From Hybos culiciformis (Eukaryota > Arthropoda > Insecta > Diptera > Hybotidae), in contig OZ023275.1 in NCBI GenBank assembly GCA_964007475.1, positions 930,001 to 994,000 of the forward strand: DNA of 64,000 nt. The letters are read 5' to 3'. Within the stretch, counting starts at the first letter, position 1. The number at the start of each line of letters is the position of its first letter. Below, piece by piece: positions 1 through 12,534 of this stretch. The notes under the pieces are model-generated. The model worked only from the letters and a program-made list of their open reading frames with translations. It was not told the origin of the DNA and made no database searches. A program made the translations under genes and the position numbers.

Positions 1-1802
1 AAGATATGATTTTTAATTTTATTAATTAATTTACTTTTTTCTTTTTTAAGTCAACAATAAAATGTGTTAAAAAAAACTCATTATTATCATGTAAAAAATT
101 AATTGAAAATTTTATTGGAAAAGAATAAATTAATATAAATTAAAAAAAAAAAATAGCATGCTATCTATCAGCCTATTTAAAATTAGAAATACAATTTTTA
201 TTTGCTGCATAAACAAATCAATAATATTTTGAGTCAATTAAAAATTTAAATTCCAAAATAACGCACCAAAACCGCTAAGTAATAATATATATTACATGCG
301 TGATAAAATTTCAGAATTAAATTATTTTTAAATACATTGTACATAAGTAAATATCTAATTTTTGAATACTTATAACATAAAAATTGTAAAGATTATCTTA
401 AAATTTCTATTCGCTTTTTTTTTAAATTATTACTTTCAATTGAAAATTCGAATATTTGATTTCAAAAGATAGGTGTCAAATGATTTGTGACGGCTTAACA
501 AAAAAAAAAAAATGGTTGTAATACTTACTTTAAAAAAATTAATTATTTTACATATATTAAATATAGACTGGATATCTTCTATGATACCCAGATATTTACA
601 AACTACTTTTTCATTACCTTGCTTAAAATAATTTTTATCATTAACGAACGGTCTTTTGATTCAAAAAATATTTTTAAATCCAAAAAAAAACATTTTTTTT
701 TTCTATTCACAAATGAATTTAATTATTAGAAGCTGAATTTCAAAACTAGTATGTGTAAACTTTCTCCCGTCCGTTCGTCGGTGGTATTCTCGTTATCTTA
801 TTTAAGAATAATATACTATATGTTTCGTTATAAGTTTGCCATCATGATGGGGTGGTACTTTTGAGTTCAAATTGTCTTATTGCTAACTTGAATCATGTAA
901 GTACTTAAATAATTTTTGCAAAACAATTATTTAAGTGAATTTATGTTGATTTAAAATAGTCTATTTCGTTAAATGATTATATGGGCTGCAATGGATTCTT
1001 TCAATGTATCTCGTAATATATTTAGTATATATATAAATAATAGTATTCATGGCTAGTTATATTAATGGGAGTTTGCATTTAAATTTCAAATCAAAATCAT
1101 TGAAAATGTAAAACTTTTCACTTTATGACAGTTTGTTTTATTATTTTTCTTGTATTTTAGTTTTTATTAGATATTATAATAATTCTTATTGAACAAATTT
1201 CCAATTAAATTTCCAATTACATATTTCGCTAATGGTAGAATGTGTTAACAGCCAGCTTTTCGAATATCAAATTATTAAATGCATAATGAATATAAAATTC
1301 AGCAGAAAAACATTGACATATGACACTAACTTTCGTATGACTTTACTAGTACATAAACCAAATATTTCAATAAGTTCACAAAGAAAAACAAAATTAAAAA
1401 ATTAAATGGGCAAACAAACAAAATGTCTTAGAAAAGTTAAGTCTCAATCGGAATCGACTTTAGTTGGCAAAAAATGTTTAAAATCTTTGTACAATTACTT
1501 ATATTGTAAATTAGAATTAGAAAAATACAGGATTATATTTTTGTTAAATAATCCTTAGATTATTAGAGACTTTATTTCGGCAAATACATTGTTCAAGAGT
1601 CATTTCTAAAATCATTCAAAATGCATTTGTAACATTTTCATCATTAATATTCTAAGTATTAATGCAGAAAAAAATCATTCAAATTTTAATTTTAATTTTT
1701 CGCAGATTTTGCAATTAATTTCATTTTTCTCTTTTTTATGTACTTCTTATGTTTTCTTATGAGCAAAAAAAAACTAACAACTGTTATTTCGTTCAATTTC
1801 AG
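1..1802. other. Intronic or upstream DNA of the forked/espin gene, no coding exon seen
   Basis: The stretch is AT-rich, and I see no exon of the espin family in it. One less AT-rich island at about 760-895 carries CCGTCCGTTCGTCGG and ends in a good donor (CAT followed by GTAAGT at 896). It could be a non-coding first exon of a short isoform, since Drosophila forked is known to use several promoters. It has no usable in-frame ATG, so this is only a suggestion. The bases 1790-1802 form the polypyrimidine tract and AG acceptor of the first visible coding exon. Confidence 0.4.
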
Positions 1803-4555
1803 CGAACAAGAAAGCCAAATTAATAAATGGATCTTCAGTCGGGCATAATCAACAGCCACGAGAACAACAAAATGGTATATTAATAAATAATTCTGTAGAA
1901 ATTTACCATCAACATTCACAACAACATTATCAACATAATCAGCAAAAGGAAAACATCAGTGAATACGGAAACGACTATCAAGCCACAAATTATTCTCATA
2001 CATCATCCGCATATGAACGACCAAATTCTAGGCCTGGTGGACCTAAAATTGGGCAATTAGTACTACCGTTTGTTCCGCCGAGTTTTCCAAATAAATCGCA
2101 AGATGGTGTTCATTTAATAAAACCATCTGAATATTTAAAAAGTATAAGTGATAAACGTTCATCATCTGCAAGGTAAACATTTTTGGCTGCTGTTACCAAA
2201 ATTTAATGTTCAAGTTTTTCTCTTCTCAAACTTCCTAAAAAAAAAATGGGAACAGAAGGTAGGGCACATTATCTAAATTTGTGTAAAGAGCGAATAAAAA
2301 TGTGTTTTGTGGAAAGGAAACCCATATGTCTCATTTTGATATTCAAGAAAAAATAATTTTTATTAGTCAGTAAACTTTTATATTAAAGGCAATAATATCA
2401 AATTCAAAATTTTTTAATTAATTAATTGAACTACTTGTTTGACCTTTTTTCTTTTGAAAATTAAACCAAATTAATAAATTAAAAAAAAAATTATTAATCA
2501 AAATTTCAAGAAAAATCAAATCTAATAAAATTACCAATTCAATATGTACAGAAATTGAAAAATTCAATTAAAAACATAATAATTGATTACATTTTCATAA
2601 ACGTATAATTTATGCTCAGCTTAGAATAACAGCTTCACAAAACAAATTGAAAAAAAAAAAAATTGTATAAAAAAAGAATTTAAATATTGAATATTAAAGT
2701 CAGTGTCCCGAAGTGCAATTATAAAAATACATAAAGCGTTATTTAGATAAGAGTCGATCGATCCTCAAGAAATGTATTTGGAATTTGGAGAAAAAACGAA
2801 ATAAGCGTAATTAAAAATTTTATAAAAAAAAATTTTTTTTTCAGGTCCACCGATACAGAAGACTATATGCAAATTCCAATTTCCTCACCACATCACCATT
2901 TGTATCAAGGCCCTGAACCACCAAAACCACCTCCTCCACCACCATTGCCGATTCCTCCTCCAGGTATGTTTTATTACTTACAATTACATTGATAAAAAAA
3001 TTCAAATGTAAATAAATTCAATATGTTTGAGATTTCAATCAAATCAAATTCTAATTTATACTTAATTGTATCTAATTATTTATATTTTCAAAATAATACA
3101 GGTGGGGCAAATATTGATACATCTGGCCGACCATTACCACCTCCTCCACCTCCACAGGACACAGTAACGAGAAAACAACATCAACCATTGTCTGCCATAT
3201 CAATTCAAGATTTAAATAGTGTGCAGGTAATTTTATTGATTGCACTTTAAAAATTTAAAAATCTTTTCTTTTTTTTTGAAAGTGTTGTTCGTAATTTTTT
3301 TCTATTTATTTACTTTATAATGTACTTTTATCTTCTAGTTATTTTTTGCTTAGAATAATGATGAATAATAATAAGTAAATATTTCTCCCAATTAGTCGAA
3401 TATTGCAATAAAAACATCGCCATACTTATCTTTTGTAAAACTCACAAATATGAGTTAGATTAGAGACCCGACTGTGACTTTTAACAATCTTTTTAGGGGC
3501 ACACATTTTTTTAGTTTCGCAAAAAAATACTTTAGGGTTAAATTAAATATCAAACCTTACTTAATATTTTAATATCTTTCTAGCTTCGACGTACTGATAC
3601 GAAAATGTTGTCGAAAACATTTTCTGCTCCTACAAGAAGTGTAAGTGTAAAAAATTATTTATCTATAAAAAAAATAAACATTTTATTTCATAGATGAGCA
3701 TGCAATGTTTATCGTCTACAAATGATTCATTTCTTAAAACTGATTTGATTGCTGAATTAAAAATGTCTAAAGATATTACTGGAATACGGAAAATGAAAGT
3801 TGAGAAAGCTAAAATCGCTGAACAAGAGCACTATTCTGAGATGTCGAAAGAGTTCACGGCAAGTAAATTTGTTGAACAGGTGAGTTATAATAATAGCACA
3901 CGTTATATTTATTAAAATTTTCAAATGCATCAATTGAATTTCTTTTTCTTTTTTTTTCGATATTTATATCAAAAGGTACATTTACAGGTCCCTGACAAAG
4001 ACGCTGCCGGAAACATTATTCCTGATTGGAAACGTCAAATGTTAGCAAGAAAAGCAGCAGAACGCGCAAAAAAGGAATTTGAAGAGCGTATGGCTCTTGA
4101 AGCTGAAAATCGTCGGCTCTCGCAAATACCACAGTGGAAGCGCGATTTATTAGCCCGCAGGGAAGAAGCTGAAAGCAAACTTAAGTATGTGGTTTCGTTT
4201 AGTTATTATAAAACTATATTTTAATTGTATTCATTTTTCTTCTCAATAACTATTTGACAGAGCGTCGATTTATACCCCTCGAGTTGAAGAAAGCACACGA
4301 TTATCAGATACATGGCGTTTGAAAACTAATCAAAGGGCTATGTCCATTGATAATATTAGTTTTACACCAACTAATGTTGTAACAACAAACGGATCAACTG
4401 ATGATTTAGAATCTAAAATTGAATCAAAGAATGGTTCTGTTGAAAATGTAAATACAAACGGAGACAAAAATCTTGATAATGAAGTTGACAATAATATAAT
4501 TCCTTGGAGGCAACAATTAAGAAAAACTAACAGTCGATTAAGTCTTATTGGATAA
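1803..4555 (+). CDS. forked: Forked/Espin actin-bundling protein, C-terminal exons (5' partial)
   Basis: Seven exons join in frame: 1803-2172, 2845-2963, 3102-3226, 3584-3640, 3694-3879, 3988-4184 and 4261-4555 (stop TAA). They encode about 448 residues. The first exon contributes two bases to a split codon, so the gene continues left of the window. Visible features in order are a Gln/His-rich stretch; a conserved block with QLVLPFVPPSFP and LIKPSEYLKSI; two proline-rich segments (PPPPPP) of the sort that bind profilin or SH3 domains; a Lys/Glu-rich helix (ELKMSKDITGIRKMKVEKAK); the actin-bundling module DAAGNIIPDWKRQMLARK followed by a second IPQWKRDLLARR copy; and the terminal PWRQQLRKTNSRL. 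These match the C-terminus of the Espin/Forked family, which crosslinks parallel actin filaments in bristles, hair bundles and microvilli. The family's N-terminal ankyrin repeats are not in the window. All introns are GT-AG. The family call is firm; the symbol assumes an insect orthologue. Confidence 0.9.
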
Positions 4556-5779
4556 CTATCAATTCTAATTTAAGAAGTAGTAGTAGTAATTACACACAAA
4601 TTTAATCCTTGAAAAATAATGTTTTGCATCTTTTACTTTTATAAAATTTATTATTAGGAATTAGAAACAATAAATTTCTATTTTTCTCATATAGTACACC
4701 CATGTGTAAATTGAACAGAATTTTTTCTATGGGTTAATACAACTTTTTGTCTGGGTTAACTTGGTTCTACAATTATTGACATTCATTGACACACTTATTC
4801 TTTAGAACATTTTATTAAGTACAAGATTTTTGTACGACAATTTTTTGAAACTTATAATTTTTTTTATGTAGAATAACAAAACCTTTCATTCAAAAACATT
4901 GTACGCGAAATTTAATAAAACGAGAAGCATATTTCAAATTATACTTATAATTGCATAGTGGGAATAATAATACATCCATATTCCGAACTGTAATATTTAG
5001 AATTCTGTTTTTATTTTATATACCTACATACCTAGGTACCTAGGTATATATAATTTTTATTTTTATATTATAATCCAAAGTTTAATTTCTACTATTTAAA
5101 AAAAATTAGTAATACTAAATTAAATACCTATCTGAATTAGACAAATTAAATTAGTTATGACTTATGAAGCAAAAAAAAACATCCTGATATTCTTTTTAAA
5201 CATTCGGGGGTACACTTATCAGATCATTATTATAATTTTACTAATCAAGATAATTTATCTTGAAGTAAATTCTAAATAATGTTTGAGGTTATTATAAATC
5301 AATATTACATTAAACTATTTGTAATCATTATAGGATAAATTTAAAACTTATAAAAATGTTGCAATATTGTTTATAATTTATAAAATATTAAGAATTTATT
5401 GCTGTTGATTAAAAATAAAAATTTATGGTATTATACGCATATTACTTTAAAATATAAATTTAATTTGCTTTTATTTCATTGTTTCATAATTTTCACAAAA
5501 AAAAATTTAGCAAACATCAGCTAGACCCCCATAGATAATGTAATAAATCTAGACAGCGTTTGCGTTTGGTTTTGATTTTCATACGAAATTTTTGAAGAAG
5601 AAAATATGAGCATCTACCTCGAAATGTGGATATATTTACTTTACTACATACTTACTTATATCGAGCAAACCAAATTTGCTGTATATCTATACCAATACAC
5701 ATTTAAAGCCCTCCACAAAAAAAAAACAATCATTCAAAGCATCTCGTATATATTTTGGTTTGTACTTAAGCACACTTTA
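4556..5779. other. 3'UTR and intergenic DNA, no gene seen
   Basis: This is the 3' flank of forked/espin. It is AT-rich with a short TACCTAGGTACCTAGGTA simple repeat near 5025-5050. The 60-codon open frame at 5606-5788 has the composition of chance AT-rich sequence and resembles no family I know. Confidence 0.6.
4669..4674 (+). other. Candidate polyadenylation signal of forked/espin
   Basis: An AATAAA lies 114 bases after the stop codon, in an AT-rich 3'UTR. In such AT-rich DNA the hexamer also occurs by chance, so only its position supports it. Confidence 0.35.
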
Positions 5780-6299
5780 GACCTCTAGCGAAAACGAAAA
5801 CGAAAAAACCTTTTTTCGCAAATAACTTTTTAAATATAAAAAGTTTTGTCCGGAAATTTTGTCAGTAGGTAAAAGATAAATTAATTAATAATTTCCATTA
5901 TTAAAAAACATTAAAAATATTTCGCGACGAAATAGGAACGAGCTAAATTAACCACATTTCGTCGGAAGTGTAAATGAAGCAATGAAAACGAAAACGAAAA
6001 ATGTGGTGAATATAGTTGTCAAATTTTTTCACAACGAATTTTTTTTTTAATGGTTTGAGACATTTGAAAAAAAATTCAATAACGAAAAATTTGTTGTGTT
6101 TGAAATTAAAAATAAAAATAATAATAAAAAAAATTTGATTCTAACTCAAATTAAATTAAAATCAAATTAATTAAAATTTTGTAATAATAGGTATTAAAGT
6201 TTTTTTTTTTTTCAACAACTGTAAACGTTAAGACGAAAACGAAATCTATATTCAAAAATTTTGTTCAACCCAATTTCGTTTTTGTTTTCGCAAGAGGTC
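5780..6299. mobile_element. MITE-like element 1, TA target site, 26-bp terminal inverted repeats
   Basis: The left end (5780-5805) begins GACCTCTAGCGAAAACG. The right end (6274-6299) is its inverted copy with two mismatches, reading GAGGTC at the very tip. Both tips are flanked by TA (5778-5779 and 6300-6301), the duplication typical of Tc1/mariner-type transposition. The 520-bp interior is AT-rich, carries further GAAAACGAAAACG motifs (for example near 5983-6000) and has no transposase frame, so the element is non-autonomous. The repeats are seen directly; the superfamily is inferred from the TA flank. Confidence 0.75.
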
Positions 6300-6304
6300 T
6301 AATA

Positions 6305-6849
6305 ACTTCGCTACACTTCAGGTTACAAACACAGAATTCCATGTTTTGCAGAAAAAAATGGGTTCGTTCTGTGTTTGTTACTTGGTTTGCCATATAAATT
6401 TTTTTTTTTTTTTTTCATGGTTTGAAAGTAGGTTCGACACAAACCTAGAAATTTTACTACATAGTTTTATTGCATTTCAAAAAAAAAAAGGTATAACCTG
6501 TCAATTTGCAGAAAATTTACAGAAAAAATCATACTTTAAAATGCTTCGATATAAAAAAAATAATAATAAATTGTAGGTTGTCAAAAAAGAAAATAAATTA
6601 AAATATTTTTAAAAAAAAATTGAATATTATTTTTATTTTCCATTTTTTCTTTAAATTAAAAAAATTCATTTTTTTTTTTTAAATTACGAAAAATTAAAAT
6701 TTTATTTTCCAAAGAATTTTTTTTTTAATTTTACAAAGATTTTTTTTTTAATTTCAAACCAAACCATCTTTTATAAGTGTGTCACCCCATTCGCCAACCT
6801 ATTTTCAAACCAAGACATTCATGGTTGCTAACCTGAAGTGTAGCGAAGC
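6305..6849. mobile_element. MITE-like element 2, about 20-bp terminal inverted repeats
   Basis: CTTCGCTACACTTCAGGTTA begins at 6306 and its exact inverted copy TAACCTGAAGTGTAGCGAAG ends at 6848. Both ends adjoin TA (6303-6304 and 6850-6851). The interior is AT-rich with long A and T runs and two short chance frames, and no transposase. The element starts only a few bases after element 1 ends. Its TIR core CACTTCAGG also occurs at the tips of element 4 (7731-8319), suggesting a related family. Confidence 0.7.
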
Positions 6850-6951
6850 TATAAAGCGTGCTTACCTACAAACCTATGAGCAAATCATGAAGCAAATCAT
6901 GAAAAAAAGAATGATAATCACAAAAAGTAAGATTATCATGATAATGCCTTG

Positions 6952-7418
6952 TTCACACTTCGCTAATTTAACATGTTCGAAAGGAGTTAAACATCTTTGG
7001 AAAATCGACCGTTCAAACGATGTTTTTCATATGTTAACATGTTTAGCTCTGTCAGATAAACAATTTCAAATAATACCAGAGATAAGCATAAAGGAACAGA
7101 CGCGCCCAAAAAAGTTAAAATATATGAAGTTGTGTCAAGGTTAAGAACTCGCGCGTCATTTATCTTGAATGTATCTCCACCTTTATAAAATTTCAAAGTC
7201 AAAAATGACATACCAAGTAAAAATTAATGCATACTGAATATTGCCTAACAAAATATTATTCAAAATTTACTCATTCATCCCTCAAAATTAACATGTTTTT
7301 GTAGAAACATGTTGAAAAACGTGTTTCTGTTTTAATTTTTTTACTATGAAAAAACAACATCAAAAACACCAACGGAACATGTTCGTCGTCCGAACATGTT
7401 AAATTAGGTAGGTGTGAA
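6952..7418. mobile_element. MITE-like element 3, about 28-bp imperfect terminal inverted repeats
   Basis: The left end begins TTCACACTTCGCTAATTTAA and continues to ACATGTTCG near 6980. The right end (about 7390-7418) is its inverted copy with a few mismatches, finishing GTGTGAA. Further ACATGTT motifs recur inside. No clear target duplication is visible, and the open frames on either strand look like chance frames in AT-rich DNA. The element is seen as an inverted repeat; transposon identity is inferred. Confidence 0.6.
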
Positions 7419-7551
7419 TTAATTTTTTTTAATAAAGTAATAAAAAAAACTATATTTTTTATAGGAGCATTTTGAATATTCTAAACAATTTTCCAGTTGC
7501 TATACTGCTCCGATATAAGCATATCTACTTTCTCTTTCAGACATTTGAGAC

Positions 7552-7593
7552 TTTTTATCTCAATTCTTTCTGTTTTTATCTCAATTCTTTCTG
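7552..7593. repeat. Two-copy 21-bp tandem duplication
   Basis: The unit TTTTTATCTCAATTCTTTCT plus G occurs twice in direct succession with no mismatch (7552-7572 and 7573-7593). It is probably a recent replication slippage event between elements 3 and 4. Confidence 0.8.
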
Positions 7594-7730
7594 TTTTTCA
7601 GCAAATAGTATTTGCTCGATGAGCTTAATAACTCCAGCAGCCCTAGAAATCTTCAAGTTTGTTAAATTTACTATAAGGAATTATAAAGTCAACCATGTTC
7701 CATATATATTTTTAATTTTGTGTTAAGTGC

Positions 7731-8319
7731 TGTCTCCACTTCAGTGTAGAACGTGTTTTACACAAGAAAGTAGTTTCGTTCTTCGTTTAAAGTAGTTTTG
7801 TCCATATAAAAATTTGAAGTTGTTTGTAATAAGTTTTGCCCAAAACTAGTAAAATTTAGGGGTGCCAGCCATACAAATTCACAATTTTTTAAGAAATTTT
7901 CACTCAATATGGCACACTTTTTGTTGGATGGATCAAAAATTGGAAAAAAAATACAAAAAATCAACCGGTTGTCAAAAATATGTAAATAAAAATATTTGTA
8001 AGCAAAATATAATTTATTATTTGAAAGCAAAATATAATTAAAATATTTGAAAAATTTTAAATATTTTATGAGAAATAATTTTTTGTGACTATTCATTTTT
8101 ATTTTTATTTTTATTTTTTTTATTTAAAAATTATGAATTGGAAAAAATTATTTTAAATTAAATATTTTGTTATTAAAATATTATTTTGTTTACTTCAATA
8201 TTAAAAGTTTACAAATAATTTTTTTTTTTTCGTCATGTCAAAGTAAACATAGAATGTGTAGTGTATACACTTGTAGTTTTAAACAAGTGTAACACTACTT
8301 TAAACCTGAAGTGGAGACA
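7731..8319. mobile_element. MITE-like element 4, 14-bp terminal inverted repeats
   Basis: TGTCTCCACTTCAG at 7731-7744 is matched by its inverted copy CTGAAGTGGAGACA at 8306-8319. Similarity extends inward less perfectly: both arms carry a GTGT/TACAC motif within the next 30 bases. The interior is AT-rich and non-coding. No convincing target duplication is seen. The terminal core resembles that of element 2. Confidence 0.6.
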
Positions 8320-8469
8320 AGATATTAAACGAGGGAAAAAAATTATTCTGTGATTTAAAAGATCCAATGTCTTCATAGCGCAAGCGTTTTAATAATTCTT
8401 AATAAAGAATTGAAAAGTATGCTTCAATTTGAGTGAGTAGTATTTTGTTTTCTGTTTTTTATCTCAAAA

Positions 8470-8583
8470 AATAGTCTGTCAGTCAACGTTTTTCATTCAT
8501 CAAGTTAAGTTTATCGAATTAGTTATTCGGAGTGAATTTTATTTAACTTTTCTTCAAATAAATAAAAAGTATTCTCATCTCAG
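8470..8583 (+). other. Probable non-coding first exon of the histone H3.3 gene
   Basis: A less AT-rich stretch containing CTGTCAGTCAACG ends in CAG followed by the strong donor GTAAGA at 8584. Downstream, the H3.3 coding exon is preceded by an acceptor (TTTTAG ending at 11237) only 17 bases before its ATG. That implies a 5'UTR intron, and this donor is the best upstream partner I see. Insect H3.3 genes commonly have 5'UTR introns. The start of the exon is approximate. Confidence 0.35.
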
Positions 8584-11237
8584 GTAAGATTTTGTTTTTA
8601 TTTTATTTTTTTTAATTATTGATAATAGAATAATTTTACAAAAAAAAAAAAATTTAATTGTTTACTTTAATAAAAAATTAAATTTTTTTTTTTTTGAATG
8701 AAAATTAATTTTTTGGTGGCGTTCAGATACATAATTTTTTTTCTACAATTTGAATGGAAGGTAGGTCTCTTTGTGAAGAAATGAAAGCTAAAAATCAAAA
8801 TGGCGGACACATTCTATGGACTCAAAATTTTCAGCCAAAAATTTGTAGTGAAAAATTTTTTTTTTCATTTGTTTTAATTAAAGCATGATTAAAGCTATTA
8901 AATACTAAAAATTTTTAAAAATAAATAATTGAAATTAATTTTATTACAAAAATAAAAAAAATGTTTCTTATTATTTTCATTGCAATCAATTAATTGTTTT
9001 TGCTTGACCTTAGTGCTACTGTTACTATTGCAACTAGGTAGGTCCCTAGTTTCACAAGTGAATTTACGTTCGCTACAAATTAAAAAATTATATTTCCTGA
9101 ATTTTTTATTTATGATTTATTTAATTTGTTTATAATTAAAAAATAAAAAAATGAAATACCTCTAGGTATTTTCTTAATTTTTATTTTTTTTTTTTAATTT
9201 TTCTTCCTCGTAGAAATCGACTTAGAGAATTGGAGTTTGCATGTAAAAAATTATCTCAGAAAAAAAAATTAAAACACAAACACCAATAAAAAAAGATAAT
9301 CAAGCAAAAAAGAATAATTTTATAAAATAAAAAAGATGGGCAAAAAAATTGAGAAAACTTCTCTGTGGTCTCGTATTTTTGTGGCGCGCGTTTTTTTCCT
9401 TTTATTTATGTATTTGGCGCGCATATTTTATTTTGCTTGCAGCCAGAAAAAATATTTAATAAATATGCTGTCTGCACTTCTGTAGCGAGTTTTTTTTGGT
9501 GGTGTCACATAGGTACCAAATTATTCTCACAAACAACTAGGTATTTAAATAAAAAAAATTTCGTAATCCTAGAAGAATTATATTTATATATTATAATTAA
9601 TACGTATCTATCTTTCTCTACCTAAAAAAAAAAGGATTTTTAAAGTTATAGGTACCTAGGCCACCTACCTACTTCGTATTCTGTTTTTTTTTTTATCCTT
9701 TTCAATTTTTTCGCATGTTACCAGTTACCTACATTCAAAATTGATAATAAAAGTAAAAAAAAAACGGGTTGGTAAGTAGGTAGATACATAGGTATATCAA
9801 ATTAGGTTGTAAAGCAAATCCAGTAGGAACATTTATCGGTAATGATTCATAATTTCACAATAATAAATATATTTCTGATTAAAAATCATTTAAAATATTC
9901 CCTAACCAAAGGTAGATATTTATTTATTTATTTCATAATTCAATACCTACATAATATTCAGATACCTATTCAGTTTTCTAAATAATGTTCCAAATTACAA
10001 AGATCACAATTTTGTAAATCAAGCTTATTGACTGGTAGGTATAGGTATTTCAATATTACTATTTTAATATTACACACTTAATATATTAGTTAAGATATTT
10101 TCAAATATGTAGTTGAAAAAGAACACATTAGTTTCGATAATAAATACATACCTACCTACAAGGTATTGTTAATTATAATAACTATTATGTTCTATTGTAA
10201 CTTTGGCATAAATCTTGGTTAAATACCCTTATAGGTAGCTCAAGCCCCCACTGATTTAATGATTATGAATATTATGATTTTATGATTGTCACAATAAAAA
10301 TTATTTCCCCACGTAATAAAATTTCTTTTTAGTAAATAAATTATGCACAACTGTACTTTTTCTTCTCCAAAACTTTTAAAAGTCACTTAAGTCTTTATAT
10401 TTTATACACGTTATTCCTAAAATTTAGTTATTATTTTTGTACAATAAAGTACCTAGAAAAAATTTAAATAAAATAGGAAATTATTCGAAAATTATTGACA
10501 TTTAATGTGAATGGGTTTTTTTTTTGTTATTTATTATTACATAGTTATTTATAAGCCACATTTTTATTTTTCGCTTCAAAAGATTTTGAAAAAAAAAAAA
10601 ATTTTCGGTAACCTTCGCATTTTTATTTTGCTTAAGAATTCTCAATTCTTCTACACAGTAGGAATATGTTAAACTTCATTGTTTCGGTTTGGAAAACATC
10701 TTAGAATTTATTCCTATCCGAAGTTTAATAATAGTTTATCTGTGCCTAAACTATATACCTAGGTAAAAAGTAATTTTTCGTTGTGGGATTATTATACAAA
10801 ATTCAGTTCATCAGTTTTATAAAAAAAAAAAAAATTATGGAGATTTATAATATTTCTCATTTTTATACAGTTTGCAGTCATTATTTTTTTGTGGTTCTTT
10901 TCGTTTCTGCAAATAATAAAGAAACATTTAAATAGGTTATCTGTTCTGCACAGTTGTCGTAGCAGCAGTATAATTTACAAGATAAAATATTGTTTATTTA
11001 TGTATTTTATGAATGAAAATCACATGTTATGTCGAAAAAAAAAATTTGGTTCATTGAATTTGTAACATTTCTTCTTTTTTTTTTTTTGAAGGTACATATA
11101 AGACTATGTGTACATACACTTAATTTTGTGTACCTCTTAGAAAGTTATTAATTACCCTACAATCTTGATAATTTTTTCTATTAAAAAAAAAAACAAAAAT
11201 GTTGGCCAGAAAATTGAAAGTATTCATTTTATTTTAG
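8584..11237. other. Probable 5'UTR intron of H3.3
   Basis: About 2.65 kb of AT-rich DNA with A and T homopolymers. TAGGTA/CCTAC-type simple repeats are dense around 9640-9800 and 9940-10160. Two GGCGCGC motifs at about 9382 and 9416 stand out against the AT background. The 86-codon frame at 9365-9625 shows no family resemblance and is not called. Confidence 0.4.
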
Positions 11238-11245
11238 AATCCTAA

Positions 11246-11850
<605 letters not shown>

Positions 11851-11985
11851 ATCATATTTATAATGAGAATTAAACCCGTCTTTAATTATAAAATTTTACT
11901 AATAATTTATGTGTGTAAAAATTTTATATAAAAACAAACAAAAAAAAATTAAAAATTATTTTTAGGTTAATTTTATAAAAATCAA

Positions 11986-11991
11986 AATAAA
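11986..11991 (+). other. Candidate polyadenylation signal of H3.3
   Basis: An AATAAA lies 135 bases past the stop. No GGCTCTTTTCAGAGCC-like stem-loop is seen between stop and signal, which fits a polyadenylated H3.3 message. Confidence 0.4.
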
Positions 11992-12453
11992 TTTATTTAC
12001 ATTTTGGAAAATTGCAGAAAACAGTACATTTCGTAGAAGAAAATTTGTTAGCGAAATATTTTCCCAATTTTCTTTCTCTTAAACCATTTTTTTTTTTTTT
12101 AATATAAACAAAAACTTTCATTTTAAGTATTTTGTAAGTAATTAATAAATATAAATAAAATAGTATTAGGGTTTTTTTTTATTTAATAGTTTATTTCTAA
12201 AATACTTTTTTTTCATGTTAGCTTGTTTTTTTAATATTTTAATGTTAAGAGATTCAGAAAATTCGTCTTTATCATACGTTGATAAAATTAAAGAAACTAT
12301 TCCTACGTTTCATTCTCTTAACAAAAAGAAGAATTTAATTTTCAAAATACATATATTTGAACTTTAAAAAACTAAACTTTTAATACCAAACTCTCGAAAT
12401 TGTTCGTTTCATAAACTAATGGAATCCTAAACTCAAAAAAAAAAAAAACATCA

Positions 12454-12534
12454 AACAAAATAAATTGAATTCTATATTTGGACACAACGATGGACAATTT
12501 TTTTTACCAGGTGTTAAATTCAATTTATTTTGTT
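12454..12534. repeat. Short inverted repeat able to form an 18-bp stem
   Basis: The two 18-base arms are perfectly complementary and separated by 45 bases that include GGACACAACGATGGACAA. The stem is composed only of A/T plus a few C/G. It may be a degenerate mobile-element terminus, a structured RNA or chance. Confidence 0.5.

Noticed and set aside
6346..7211. Open frames on both strands inside the MITE cluster
   Set aside because: They lie within or across inverted-repeat elements, have low-complexity composition and match no transposase motif.
9365..9625. 86-codon open frame in the H3.3 upstream intron
   Set aside because: Aromatic-rich low-complexity composition, no splice signals and no family resemblance.
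11851..11990. Histone 3' stem-loop after the H3.3 stop
   Set aside because: No stem-loop consensus is present; AATAAA is, as expected for a replacement variant.
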